Below the pieces are notes generated by a model. The model ran no database searches, was not told the DNA's origin, and was given only the letters and a program-made list of their open reading frames with translations. A program made the position numbers and the translations under genes. From Streptacidiphilus sp. 4-A2 (GTDB taxonomy: Bacteria; Actinomycetota; Actinomycetes; Streptomycetales; Streptomycetaceae), in assembly GCA_014284505.1 (NCBI GenBank), contig JAAFYY010000001.1:6063845-6127844 (forward strand): a stretch of 64,000 nt of DNA, read 5' to 3'. Shown piece by piece: positions 47,488 to 57,722 of this stretch; positions within the stretch are counted from its first letter, which is position 1, and the number at the start of each line of letters is the position of its first letter.

Positions 47488-47871
47488 TCAGACGTCCAGT
47501 TGGTCGGCGACCGCGCGCAGCAGTGTCGCCACCTGGTGGCCCGCCTGCTTGTCGGGGTAGCGACCGCGCTGGAGCCCCGGCAGGATCCGCTCCAGCAGCG
47601 TGGTGAGGTCCTGCACGATCGGTGCCAGGTCGTCCGGCTTGCGGCGGTTGGCCGCGGCCAGGGAGGGCGCGTCCTCCAGCAGGGTCACCGAGAGAGCCTG
47701 GTCGCCGCGGTGGCCCGCGACCACGCCGAACTCCACCCGCTGGCCGGGCTTGAGCGCTTCGACGCCGCTCGGCAGCGCCTTGGAGTGCACGAAGACGTCG
47801 CCGCCGTCGTCGCGGGAAAGGAAGCCGAAGCCCTTCTCGGCATTGAACCACTTGACCTTGCCCGTGGGCAT
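47488..47871 (-). CDS. Cold-shock-domain protein with C-terminal extension
   Basis: The 127-residue protein starts at ATG 47871. The cold-shock domain occupies residues 1-66 with RNP motifs KGFGFLSRD and DVFVHSKAL; KVKWFNAEKGFGF is the family start. A helical C-terminal extension of about 60 residues (DLAPIVQDLTTLLERIL, AGHQVATLLRAVADQLDV) is typical of one streptomycete branch and absent from CspA. It is likely an RNA-binding protein. Confidence 0.9.
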   Translation of the reverse strand: MPTGKVKWFNAEKGFGFLSRDDGGDVFVHSKALPSGVEALKPGQRVEFGVVAGHRGDQALSVTLLEDAPSLAAANRRKPDDLAPIVQDLTTLLERILPGLQRGRYPDKQAGHQVATLLRAVADQLDV

Positions 47872-48294
47872 CGGTGACCTCGTCGCTGGTGAGTCGGGGA
47901 GTACGGAAAGGAGGTGCTGAACTTCAGGGGTGCCGGGCCACCGGCCGGCCGCGCTGGCTGCCGGGTGGGTCAGGGCTGCGCCATTGTCCCAGGTCGGCGC
48001 CGGTGGGATCGAGCGAATTCCCCCGGGGGGAGCCATCGGCCCCACGGCCCGACGGAGTGGGCGACCTGCCGGTGCCGTCTCGTCGCCATGGTGCACCCCC
48101 CGGTCGGTTCGTCTGCGGGGCAGGCTCCGTCGTGTCGCGGCGCAGTCCCCGTGCGTGACGTGCATACCCGTGCCACATCACGCCTTAACCCCTCGGACGG
48201 CAACGGACCAGGACAAGCCCGCCCACCGGGGACGCAGCCGGACCCGGGGGCCGGCCGGGGCGGGAAGGGGCCCCGCTGGACGTATCGTGGTGCC
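47872..48294. other. 423-bp gap; csp leader region
   Basis: No gene is supported. This is the divergent space between csp (minus) and the small membrane gene (plus). GGAAAGGAGGTG near 47908 on the plus strand looks like a ribosome site, but no in-frame start with coding pattern follows. Confidence 0.5.
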
Positions 48295-48539
48295 GTGACT
48301 ACCGAAACCCCCAGCCCGGCGACTACCTGGTGCGGGTCGGCGCGATCCTGTTCCTGATCGGCGCCGTCGCCACCGTCGTCACTGTGGCCCCGCTGTTCCT
48401 GCACCTCACCAGGCTGCCGACACCGGCCTACTTCGTCTGCATGGTGATGCCACTGGGCTTCGCCGTGGCGCTGTCCGGACTGCTCAAGTCGGCGCGGAGC
48501 CAGCGCCGGAGCGCGGTCAGCACCGGTCAGGCCGGCTGA
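48295..48539 (+). CDS. Small two-span membrane protein (one frame break)
   Basis: GTG 48295 begins TTETPS, then a missing C near 48319 gives PGDYLVRVGAILFLIGAV and ATVVTVAPLFL (first span) and YFVCMVMPLGFAVALSGLL (second span), ending with a basic tail. Repaired length is about 81 residues. Function unknown; short membrane proteins of this pattern are common in streptomycetes. It overlaps the convergent HAD gene by 13 bases. Confidence 0.65.
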
Positions 48540-49156
48540 GCGTCCAGATAGTCCGCCAGCCAGCCGGGGAAGGCGGTCAGGTCCGGCAGGACCACGTCTG
48601 CCCCGGCCGCGCCCAGTGCCGCCATGTCATAGGGACCGGTGGCCACGGCCACCGCGAAGGCGGAGGCGGCCCTGGCGCCCTCGATGTCGGCGAGGTGGTC
48701 GCCGACATAGACCTGGGCGCCCTCCTCGCGCAGCCTGCCGCCCTTCTCCGGGCCGAAGACCGTGCCGTGCAGCGCGTCGACCTCCAGCGCCAGGGCGTCC
48801 AGGTTCAGCCGGGCGTTGGGCCCGTACTTCCCGGTCACCACCACGGCCCGGCCGCCGTGCGCGCGGACCGCGTCCAGCGCGGCATGCGCGCCGGGCAGGG
48901 CCAGGCAGCCCTCCACCCCGTGCACGGCGTAGATCGCCCGGTAGCGGTCGGCCACCTCCGGCACGGCGTCGTCCGGGAACCAGTTCGCCAGCTCCCACTC
49001 CACCGGCGGCCCGAGACGGCTGACCACCAGGTCGGAGTCGATGAACACGCCGGTCTCGGCGGCGAGCAGGGTGTAGGCGTCCTTGATGCCGGGCCGGGAG
49101 TCGATCAGCGTCATATCGAGGTCGAAGCCGACGGTGAACCGCGCGCGTTCCTTCAT
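48527..49156 (-). CDS. HAD-family phosphatase
   Basis: From ATG 49156 (GTG 49165 possible) the 209-residue protein shows the HAD nucleophile motif GFDLDMTLIDSRPGI, the threonine/serine motif RAVVVTGKYG, and the late QVYVGDHLADIEGARAA motif with the two Asp residues. This is a phosphoglycolate-phosphatase-like enzyme. The substrate is unknown. A 51-bp tandem repeat lies in its upstream region. Confidence 0.85.
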   Translation of the reverse strand: MKERARFTVGFDLDMTLIDSRPGIKDAYTLLAAETGVFIDSDLVVSRLGPPVEWELANWFPDDAVPEVADRYRAIYAVHGVEGCLALPGAHAALDAVRAHGGRAVVVTGKYGPNARLNLDALALEVDALHGTVFGPEKGGRLREEGAQVYVGDHLADIEGARAASAFAVAVATGPYDMAALGAAGADVVLPDLTAFPGWLADYLDAQPA

Positions 49157-49200
49157 GTTGATCACTCTAACGTCGCAGCCGATCAGCTGATATCCCTACC

Positions 49201-49337
49201 TGGGACGCACCGGGACGTCCTGGAACGCCCCGGAACAGGCTCGTTCGGGGCTGGGACGCCCTGGGACGCGCTGGAACGCCCTGGAACAGGCTGGTCCGGG
49301 ACTGGGACGCGCTGGGACGCCCTGGAATGCCCTGCGG
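49201..49337. repeat. 51-bp tandem repeat, about 2.7 copies
   Basis: Units begin at 49201, 49252 and 49303 with TGGGACGC; each contains smaller steps of TGGGACGC or TGGAACGC. It fills the gap between the HAD start and the HAAS-type gene stop. Confidence 0.7.
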
Positions 49338-49365
49338 CGTCCGGAGCCGCCGCCGGGCGCGCGGG

Positions 49366-50441
49366 CTAGCGGCGGCGGCTGATCTGCCAGGCCAGATACA
49401 CGGTGGAGAGCCCGGTCGACAGCCGCAGCCACAGCGCCACCGTGCTGTGCAGCGCGGACTGGAACGCCGCGCTGCTCTCCTGCTGCCCCGGGTGGCCGTG
49501 CGCCCGCGAGTAGAGCAGCAGCCCGCAGGCCAGTGCCAGCAGCAGCGGCAGCCACAGTCCGGCGGTGCGGGCCACCCGCTGGCCGAGCCGTTTCGAGGAG
49601 TACGCGAAGAACCAGCCCAGCAGCGCCAGGTACCACAGCCCCAGCACCGTCGCCGCGGCCAGCACCAGCGCCGCCAGGGTCTCCACCAGCGGCAGCGGCC
49701 CGCGCGGCAGCCGTCCACCCCGGCGTCGACGGCCGGGGCGGGCCGGAGCACCCGCAGCAGCCGCCGGAACCCGGGCACCGGCGCCGCGCCCTGGTCCACC
49801 GCCTCCGCGCCGCCCGGCACGCCCTCGCCCTCGGGGTCGGCCAGGTCGTCGGTCAGCGAGCCCCGCTGCCCGGGGACCCGGGCAGCCCGCTCGTCCGCGT
49901 CCGGATCCAGGAAGTCCGGCTCGTAGACGGCCCGCCAGCCGGGGAGTTCGCCGATCGACGCGCCGATCAGCGGGGAGAGCCCGCCCTCGTCCGCGCCCTG
50001 GTCCGCGCCCTGGTTCCGCCACCAGTCGGCCGGCCCGGACGCCGGGGCGGCCCCGTCGCCGGTCGGTGACGCGGATGCCTGGACCGGCACCGAAGGCGCG
50101 CCCGCGAGCCCCCAGGCACCGCTCCGCCCTCCGCCGCCGTCCGCGGCGGCGGGCGCCTGGCTCTCCGGGACGCCGCTGTGCACGGCCTGCCGGACCACGT
50201 CGGCGGGCGTGCCGATCCCGGTCAGGATCTTCTGCACGCTGGCCTTCTCGGCCCGTGCCGACCCCGACGACCCGGATGTCCCGGACGACCCCGACGAGGA
50301 GTCGCCGCGCCGGTCGTCGATGGCCTGGCGCAGGCCGGTCACCAGCCGCGCCCGTTCCGCCGCGGTCAGCGTGGTGGCCTGGGCCAGGTCGCCCACCCGG
50401 CTCAGATAGTCGTAGACGAGCTGGTCGCTCTCGATGCCCAT
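49366..50441 (-). CDS. HAAS-type N-terminal domain membrane protein (one frame break)
   Basis: The protein starts at ATG 50441: GIESDQLVYDYLSRVGDLAQ and LTAAERARLVTGLRQAIDD form a helical signalling domain like HAAS, linked by a long Ser/Gly and Ala/Pro-rich middle. After a frame break near 49712 it continues as GPLPLVETLAALVLAAATVL (membrane span), FFAYSSKRLGQRVART, then two more spans (LWLPLLLALACGLLL, LSTGLSTVYLAWQI). It resembles streptomycete proteins near PadR-type regulators. No regulator is adjacent here. About 358 residues. Confidence 0.65.
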
Positions 50442-50753
50442 GACGACGACCGCCCTCCCCTGTGGCGCCCCGGCTGCTGCCAATGGTCAGCAGCTTAAGG
50501 GCGACCGGCTGGATGTCACCCTGCGTACCCGCGGAACAGTGCAGATACGCACCCGTCGCGCTCCCCCGCCGCGGCGGCCGCAGCGAACCGCGCCACCGCA
50601 CGCCCGCCACCCCGCGCACACCCCCGCCGGCACCCCGGCGACGCCCGCCGACCCCCGGCGAGCGGCCCCGCGGCCCCGCCCGCACCGCCGCCCGGGCTTC
50701 GCGCGGACGCCGCCCGGTGACCCCCGGGGGCCGGACCGACTAGCCTGGGTCGG

Positions 50754-53170
50754 ATGAGCAGCCGAAGCAACGGCAAGGCGGACAGCGCCGCCGCACCGCG
50801 CACCCTCGCCGAGGAACTGCGCGCCCGCCCCGACGAGGGCCTCACCGCGCTGCTCCGGGCCCGGCCCGACCTGCTGCACCCGGTGCCCAGCGACCTGACC
50901 CAGCTGTCCACCAGGCTGTCCACCCGGGCCTCGGTGGTGCGCGCCCTGGAGCGGCTCGACCGGTTCACCCTCCAGACGGCCGAGGCCCTGGCGGTGGCCC
51001 CCGACGAGTGCGGCAAGGCCGCCCTGTCAGCCCTGCTGGACGGCGCCAAGCCCGACGCCGCGCTGGCCGAGCTGCGCGCCCAGGCCCTGGTCTGGGGCCC
51101 GGAGAACCGGCTGCGGCTGGTCCGCACCGCCCGCGACGTACTGGCGCCGAGCACGGCCAACCCGGGCCCGACCGGCCTCGGACCGACCTTCGCCGAGGCC
51201 GCCGCCGGGCTCTCGCCCGGGCGGCTCCAGGACATCCTGGCCGACGCCGGGCTGCCGCCCACCCACGACCCGGTGAGCGCCGTGGCCGCGCTGGCCGGGC
51301 TCTGGGCCGACCACGGACGCGCCGAAGCGCTGCTGGCGGCGGCCGTACCCGGGGTCAAGGACGTGCTGCGCAGGCTGATGTGGGGTCCCCCTTCGGCGGC
51401 GCGCAGCCCCGGGCGGTGCGCGCCGCCGAGGCCCGCACCCCGGTCGAGTGGCTCCAGGCCCGCGGCGTGCTGCTGCCCGCCGGTCCGGAGAACGTGGTGC
51501 TGCCCCGGGAGGTCGCGCTGCATCTGCGCGGCGGACGCGCCCACCAGCATGTGGAGTCCCGGCCGCCGTCGGTCGAGGCGGTCGCCGTGCACGACCCGGA
51601 GCAGGCCGACCGCGCCGCGGCGGCCCGCGCGTTCACCGCGGTGCGCACCGTCGAGGAGGCGCTCGACCTGTGGAGCACCGACCCGCCGGCCGTGCTGCGC
51701 ACCGGCGGTCTCGGCGTACGCGAGCTGCGCCGCAGCGCCGCCGCGCTGGACCTGCCCGAGCCGGAGACCGCGTTCTGGCTGGAGCTGGCCTACGCCGCCG
51801 GCCTGCTCGCCGCCGACGGCGAGGAGACCGAGCGGTGGATGCCCCCCGCTGTACGACGAATGGCTGCGCAAGCCGGTCGCCGAGCGCTGGCTGCTGCTGG
51901 CGGGCTCCTGGTTCGCCGCCACCCGGGTGTCCGCGCTGGTGGGCGGCAAGGACGCGAAGGACAAGGTGCTGTCCGCGCTGGGCGAGGGCCTGGACCGGGC
52001 CATCGCCCCCGAGGTGCGGCGACTGGTGCTGGAGCGGCTGGCCGAGCTCCCGCCCGGCTCCGCCGCCGACCGGGCCTCGCTGCTGGCCCGGGTGCAGTGG
52101 CAGATCCCGCTGCGCGGCGGCTCGATCCGCGACCCCCTGGTCGGCTGGACCCTGGCCGAGGCCGAGCAGTTGGGCCTGACCGGGCGCGGGGCGCTGGCCG
52201 GCTATGCCCAGCTGCTGGAGGCCGCGCGGCTGGAGGACCGGGATCCCGCGCGGATCTGCGCCGCGCTGGCACCGCTGCTGCCGGAGCCGCTGGACCAGGT
52301 GATCCTGCAACCGGACCTGACCGCGATCGCCCCCGGGCCGCTGCACACCCCGCTCGCGCAGACCCTGGCCGTGGCCGCCGACGTCGAGTCCAAGGGCGGC
52401 GCGACCGTCTACCGGTTCACCCCGGAGTCGGTCCGCCGTGCCCTGGACGCGGGCGCAGCGCCGACGAGCTGCACACACTTCCTGAGCCTGCACTCAAGTA
52501 CGCCGGTACCGCAGCCGCTGAGCTATCTGATCGACGATGTGGCCGGCGGCACGGGCCGGGCTGCGTCGGCGTGGCCTCGCCTATCTCCGCTGCGACGACG
52601 ACGCGCTGCTGGGCGAGCTGCTGGCGGACCGCCGCTCGGCGTCGCTGCGGCTGCGGCGGCTGCCCCACGGTGCTGGCGGCGCAGGCGGATCCGGCGACGG
52701 TGCTGACCCAGCTGCGGGCGATGGGCTACGCACCGGCCGCCGAGTCGCCGGACGGCGATGTGCTGATCTCCCGCCCCGACGCCCGGCGTACCGGGCCGCG
52801 CAGCGCCCCGGTACCGGTGCCCGGACGGTCCGCCGCCGGTGCACGAGGGGCTGCTGGCGCGGCGGTGAAGGCGGTCCGGGCGGGCGACCGGGCGGCGACG
52901 GCGGTGCGCCGCGAGCCGGAGCCCACGCCGGACTCGCTGCCGCGCACGGCCGCGGCGGAGACGCTGGCGGCCCTTCAGACGGCGGTGCTGACCGGGGAGC
53001 GGGTCTGGATCGGCTATGTGAACGCCGAGGGCGCGGCCAGCCAGCGAGTGGTGGAGCCGGTGCGGGTGGCCGGCGGGTTCGTCACCGCGTACGACCAACT
53101 GCGGGAGGAGATGCGGACGTTCAGCCTGCACCGGATCACCGGTGTGGCCGAGCTGGCCGAGGGTTCCTGA
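50754..53170 (+). CDS. Helicase-associated protein (XPB partner), frame-broken
   Basis: The start is at GTG/ATG 50754 (MSSRSNGKADSAAAPRTLAE). N-terminal winged-helix-like segments (RALERLDRFTLQTAEALAVA) lead into a region found next to bacterial XPB (Helicase_C_3-like: VILQPDLTAIAPGPLH, TVYRFTPESVRRALDAG). A C-terminal WYL-like part follows (ERVWIGYVNAEGAASQRVVE, RTFSLHRITGVAEL). It is about 800 residues. At least five frame breaks (near 51388, 51845, 52455, 52550 and 52665) divide it, and each piece is plainly coding. In streptomycetes this gene lies beside the XPB helicase gene; here the pair is separated by 2.8 kb. It may regulate or assist XPB. Confidence 0.75.
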
Positions 53171-53357
53171 GGAGCCCCGCAGCGGATTCCGGGGAGGGCT
53201 GCGCCGGGAGTTCAGCAGGGCCTCGCGGCGGGTTCATAAGACGTTCCTATGATGTGGCTGTGGGTGGCGCAACCGCCTGCGGCCGGTCCGGCGTCCCCTA
53301 CCCGTACCGGCGTTGTCCGGCAGCACCCCTGTTCGCTCATTTTGGAGTCCGCCCGCC

Positions 53358-54401
53358 ATGCGTCTGCCCCGTGCCCTCCGCCGCTCCCCGGCCCTGCCCT
53401 CGGCGGCAGCCGCGTTCACGGCGCTGGCGCTCTCGCTGACGCTGTCCGCCTGCGGCGGCTCCGGCCACCCGGCCGCGGCGCCCTCCCAGCCGGGGGTTCC
53501 GGTCTCGGCCCCGGCCACGCCCGCCCCGCCCAAGCCGTCGCCCTCGCAGACGGTGGTGTCGATGCCGACCGGGCCGAGGACCGCGCTGAAGGTCGCCGAG
53601 AACACCTCCGTCGGCCCGATCTACGAGACCACCCTGCACGGCCGCAAGTCCGGGGTCTCCGGCAAGGTCTGGGTCTGGCTGCCGCCGCAGTACAACGACC
53701 CCAGGTACGCCGACTACGGCTTCCCGGTGGTCACCCTCTACTCCGGCGGCGCGAGCTCGGGCTACAACACCTGGACCGACCAGCAGCAGCTGCCGATCCA
53801 GGCCGAGGACGTGGCCCTGTCCAAGCAGGGCAAGGCGCACCCGTTCATCATGATCATGCCGATCCAGAACTTCCACGACGACGACAACCGGCTGCTCGAC
53901 TGCAGCGACATACCCGGCCACCCGAAGATGGCGACCTGGATGGGCGAGGACGTCCCCGACTTCGCCCGGGCCAACTTCCGCACCCTTACCGACCGGAACG
54001 GCTGGGGCGTGATGGGCGCCTCCACCGGCGGCCTGTGCAGCGCCAAGCTGTCGCTCCAGTTCCCGCAGACCTTCAGTGCCGCGGTCCCGATCGACGGCTA
54101 CTTCATCCCCGACTCGCTGTACTGGCACGGCCACCAGGCCGAGTGGCAGGCCAACAACCCGCAGCTGATGGTGGCCCGGTCCACCGCCGACGTCTCCATG
54201 CTGGTCACCGCGGGCGGCGCGGAGCCCTACGAGCAGTCGGTGGTCCAGGCCTTCGTCAAGGCCGCGAGCACCGCCCCCTCGGTCCACCTGACCTACTACG
54301 TGCTGCCCCACGCCGACCATCTGACCTCGGACTTCAAGCGGCTGATCCCGATGAGCCTGGAGTACCTCACCCAGCACCTGGCCGCCCCCACCCCCGCCTG
54401 A
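53358..54401 (+). CDS. Lipoprotein esterase, alpha/beta fold (mycolyltransferase/esterase D-like)
   Basis: The intact 347-residue protein starts at ATG 53358. Signal peptide and lipobox (LSLTLSACGG, Cys 31) indicate a lipoprotein. A Pro/Ala linker precedes the catalytic domain: SGKVWVWLPPQYNDP, FIMIMPIQNFHDDDN, the nucleophile elbow GVMGASTGGLCS (Ser in GxSxG), and the late His in LPHADHLTSD. It belongs to the esterase D/Fes-type family, acting outside the membrane. Substrate unknown. It is followed directly by a Uma2 remnant. Confidence 0.88.
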   Translation: MRLPRALRRSPALPSAAAAFTALALSLTLSACGGSGHPAAAPSQPGVPVSAPATPAPPKPSPSQTVVSMPTGPRTALKVAENTSVGPIYETTLHGRKSGVSGKVWVWLPPQYNDPRYADYGFPVVTLYSGGASSGYNTWTDQQQLPIQAEDVALSKQGKAHPFIMIMPIQNFHDDDNRLLDCSDIPGHPKMATWMGEDVPDFARANFRTLTDRNGWGVMGASTGGLCSAKLSLQFPQTFSAAVPIDGYFIPDSLYWHGHQAEWQANNPQLMVARSTADVSMLVTAGGAEPYEQSVVQAFVKAASTAPSVHLTYYVLPHADHLTSDFKRLIPMSLEYLTQHLAAPTPA

Positions 54402-54403
54402 CC

Positions 54404-54627
54404 CGGACAACGACTACGTCGAGAAGGTCGCGGACTACCCGGCCATGGGCATCCCGCTCTACCTCCTGGTGGACCCCCGCAAAGGGGTGATCTTCACCTA
54501 CCAGGACATCCTGCCCGGCTCGAACGGTCCACGGTACGACCGGGTGAGCGAGTACGCCTTCGGCGACACCGTCCCCTGGGGCCCCTGGCTGATCGCCTCC
54601 TCGGAGTTCAAGCGGTACTCCGACTAG
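54404..54627 (+). pseudogene. Uma2-family C-terminal remnant
   Basis: The text reads PDNDYVEKVADYPAMGIPLY, then LLVDPRKGVIFTYQD, DRVSEYAFGDTVPWGPWLI, and ends SSEFKRYSD. This is the C-terminal part of a Uma2 (DUF820) PD-(D/E)xK-type protein, with the VDP core strand. The N-terminal half and start are missing, and the fragment abuts the esterase stop. It is a truncated, transferred piece. Confidence 0.75.
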
Positions 54628-54655
54628 CCGGGCAGCTGCCCGGCCGGGCCGGGGC

Positions 54656-55747
54656 TCAGCCCTGGTCGGGGGCCAGCCAGTCGTAGCCGGGCCGGGCATC
54701 CAGCGGGCCTTGTAGAGGCCGGTGCCGGAGAGGTGGCGGCTGCCGGCCGGGGTGTGGAAGCCGACGGTGGCGGTGCACCAGACGCACGGGTCGTCGGCCT
54801 GCGGGGAGACGGTCAGCACCTGGCCGGTGATCGGGTCGTCGCCGATGCTCTTGATCCCCGGACCGTCGATGGACCGCTGCCCGGCGTAGCGGGCGAAGGC
54901 ATCGGCGCGGAACGAGTACTGGTACACATGGTCGGCGGTGGTGAGCCACATCCGGTCCGGGTCGAGGGCGACCGCCGACAGGTCGTGGCCGTCGATGTCG
55001 GGCAGGGCCACGGTATGGACGGGGGTCAGCTGCGGACGCGCCGGGTCGCGGCCGACGTCCAGGGCGATCAGCTCGTACCAGCCCAGCGCCCAGAGCAGCC
55101 CCCGGGCACCGTCCCACTGGAGCCCGTGCGCACCGAACAGGTCGTACTGGGCGCAGCGGGCGGACCGCGGCCCCTGCGAGGCGGCGTAGAGCCGGACGAA
55201 CCCGCCCTCGCTGGCCGCGATCGCCGCATTGCCGTCCGGCAGCAGCTCCATGGTGTGCGGATTGCCCTCCATCGCGGTGGCCCAGTAGGCGGGGCCGCCG
55301 GAATACGGCACCACCGCGGCCAGCCCGCGCGAGGCGGTGGTCAGCACCCACCCCCGCCCGCCGCGCAGCCGGAACTTCGCCTCGGAGACCAGGGACCAGG
55401 TCCGCTCCGGCTCCAGGTCCCGCACGCTGTCGTCCTCGACCGCCGACCACGACCAGAGCGCCGCCTGCCGCGCCGAACGCCGGTCGGGCCCCGGCGGCGC
55501 GAGCCAGGACCAGTCGTCCGGGTCCAGCGCCAGCACCCGCTCGCTCTCCTGGTCGGCCGCCAGCAGCAGACTCGTCGTCGGCAACGCGCCCCGTCCGGCC
55601 CCCGCCCCATCGAGGCCACCGGGATCCACGTCCCCGGGAGCAGCACCACCCGGCGCCGCCCCGACCGCGCCCCCAGAGCCCCGGCCACCACCCCAGCACA
55701 GCCCGCCGCGAGACCCCCGCCACCGGGACGCCCTGTCTGTCCGTCAC
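54656..55747 (-). CDS. Tat-secreted beta-propeller-like protein
   Basis: GTG 55747 begins TDRQGVPVAGVSRRAVL, a twin-arginine signal; two breaks (near 55690 and 55650) then give GVVAGALGA and APGDVDPGGLDGAGAGRGAL. The mature protein has repeated strand patterns (LLLAADQESERVLALDPDDW, GNPHTMELLPDGNAAIAASE, GLYKARWMPG), DGHDLSAVALDPDRMWLT, GIKSIGDDPITGQVLTVSPQ: a six- or seven-bladed propeller of DUF6528 or similar type. A break near 54690 precedes the end YDWLAPDQG. About 363 residues. Role unknown. Confidence 0.7.
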   Translation of the reverse strand: MTDRQGVPVAGVSRRAVLGWWPGLWGRGRGGAGWCCSRGRGSRWPRWGGGRTGRVADDESAAGGRPGERAGAGAGPGRLVLARAAGARPAFGAAGGALVVVGGRGRQRAGPGAGADLVPGLRGEVPAARRAGVGADHRLARAGRGGAVFRRPRLLGHRDGGQSAHHGAAAGRQCGDRGQRGRVRPALRRLAGAAVRPLRPVRPVRCARAPVGRCPGAALGAGLVRADRPGRRPRPGASAADPRPYRGPARHRRPRPVGGRPRPGPDVAHHRRPCVPVLVPRRCLRPLRRAAVHRRSGDQEHRRRPDHRPGADRLPAGRRPVRLVHRHRRLPHPGRQPPPLRHRPLQGPLDARPGYDWLAPDQG

Positions 55748-56012
55748 CCCCGATCATCAACCGCTCACCGCCCCGCCCCCCGCATCTCCCCGGCGCGTCG
55801 ACGATGCACGGCCCCGTTGGGCCGAGCGACAGCCCACCACGCGACCGGCCCCGTCCGTCACGGCCAGGTCCGGCGGAATGTATCGGCGCCGATCGCTTCA
55901 TTGCGATGATTCCGGTGGTGCCGACCTATGGTTCGACGGCGTACGGGATGTGACGCGGATGGGCCATACTGGAGGGTCCGCCCCGCGCCAGGCATCCACG
56001 GAGGGCCCGCAC

Positions 56013-57657
56013 GTGAACGATGGACCGCTGATCGTCCAGTCGGACAAGACGCTGCTACTCGAAACCGGCCATGCCCGGGCCGACGAATGCCGGCGGGCTA
56101 TCGCGCCGTTCGCGGAGCTGGAGCGGGCGCCGGAGCATGTGCACACCTACCGGGTGACCCCGCTCGGCCTGTGGAACGCCCGGGCCGCCGGGCACGACGC
56201 GGAGCAGGTGGTCGACGCGCTGGTCAGCTTCTCCCGCTACCCGGTGCCGCACGCGCTGCTGGTCGACGTGGCCGACACCATGGACCGTTACGGGCGGCTC
56301 ACGCTGTCCAAGCACCCGGTCCACGGGCTGGTGCTGACCAGCAACGACCGGCCGGTGCTGGAGGAGGTGCTGCGCTCCAAGAAGATCATCCCGCTGGTGG
56401 GCACGCGGCTGGACGCCGACACCGTCGCGGTGCACCCCTCCGAGCGCGGCCAGATCAAGCAGGTGCTGCTGAAGCTGGGCTGGCCCGCCGAGGACCTGGC
56501 CGGGTATGTCGACGGCGAGGCGCACCCGATCGAGCTGGCGCAGGACGGCTGGCAGCTGCGGCCGTACCAGCAGCAGGCGGTCGAGGGCTTCTGGCACGGC
56601 GGCTCGGGCGTGGTGGTGCTGCCCTGCGGCGCGGGCAAGACCCTGGTCGGGGCGGCGGCCATGGCCACCGCCAAGGCGACCACGCTGATCCTGGTCACCA
56701 ACACCGTCTCCGCCCGGCAGTGGAAGCACGAGCTGGTCAAGCGGACCTCGCTGACCGAGGAGGAGATCGGCGAGTACAGCGGCACCCGCAAGGAGATCCG
56801 CCCGGTCACCATCGCCACCTACCAGGTGATGACGACCAAGCGGAAGGGCGTCTACGCCCACCTGGAGCTGTTCGACTCCCGGGACTGGGGCCTGGTCGTC
56901 TACGACGAGGTGCACCTGCTGCCCGCGCCGATCTTCCGGTTCACCGCCGACCTCCAGGCGCGGCGGCGGCTGGGCCTGACCGCGACCCTGGTCCGCGAGG
57001 ACGGCCGCGAGGGCGACGTGTTCTCGCTGATCGGCCCCAAGCGCTTCGACGCGCCCTGGAAGGAGATCGAGGCCCAGGGCTACATCGCGCCCGCCGACTG
57101 CTGCGAGGTCCGGGTCACCCTCACCGACAGCGAACGGCTGGCGTACGCCACCGCCGAGCCGGAGGAGCGCTACCGCTTCTGCGCGACCACGGCGACCAAG
57201 CGGCGGGTCACCCAGGCCCTGGTGGAGAAGCACCGGGGGGTGCCGACGCTGGTCATCGGCCAGTACATCGACCAGCTGGACGAGCTGGGCGAGGCGCTGG
57301 GCGCGCCGGTGATCAAGGGCGAGACCAGCAACCCGCAGCGGGAGAAGCTCTTCGACGCGTTCCGCAACGGCGAGATCACCGTGCTGGTGGTGTCCAAGGT
57401 CGCCAACTTCTCCATCGACCTGCCGGAGGCGACCGTCGCCATCCAGGTCTCCGGGACCTTCGGCTCCCGGCAGGAGGAGGCGCAGCGGCTCGGCCGGGTG
57501 CTCCGCCCCAAGGCGGACGGGCACACCGCGCACTTCTACTCGGTGGTCGCCCGGGACACCATCGACCAGGACTTCGCCGCGCACCGGCAGCGGTTCCTGG
57601 CCGAGCAGGGCTACGCCTACCGGATCATGGACGGACGACGTGCTCCAGGCCGACTGA
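56013..57657 (+). CDS. XPB-type DNA repair helicase
   Basis: The protein starts at GTG 56013 behind GGAGGG. The N-terminal domain (PLIVQSDKTLLLETGHARAD, VHTYRVTPLGLWNARAAG) precedes the helicase core: the Q-like QLRPYQQQAVEGFWHGGSG, Walker A LPCGAGKTLVGAAA, motif II YDEVHLLPAP, motif III LGLTATLVREDG and motif VI QEEAQRLGRVLRPK. It is the bacterial XPB, a 3'-5' helicase thought to act in nucleotide excision repair. A frame break near 57640 changes the last residues to DDVLQAD. About 547 residues. It is divergent from the propeller gene. Confidence 0.92.
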
Positions 57658-57722
57658 CCGGCCGGCCCCGGCGGCACCCGCCGCCGGGGTCAGCCGCAGG
57701 CCGACCACAGCACAGCCGCAGG

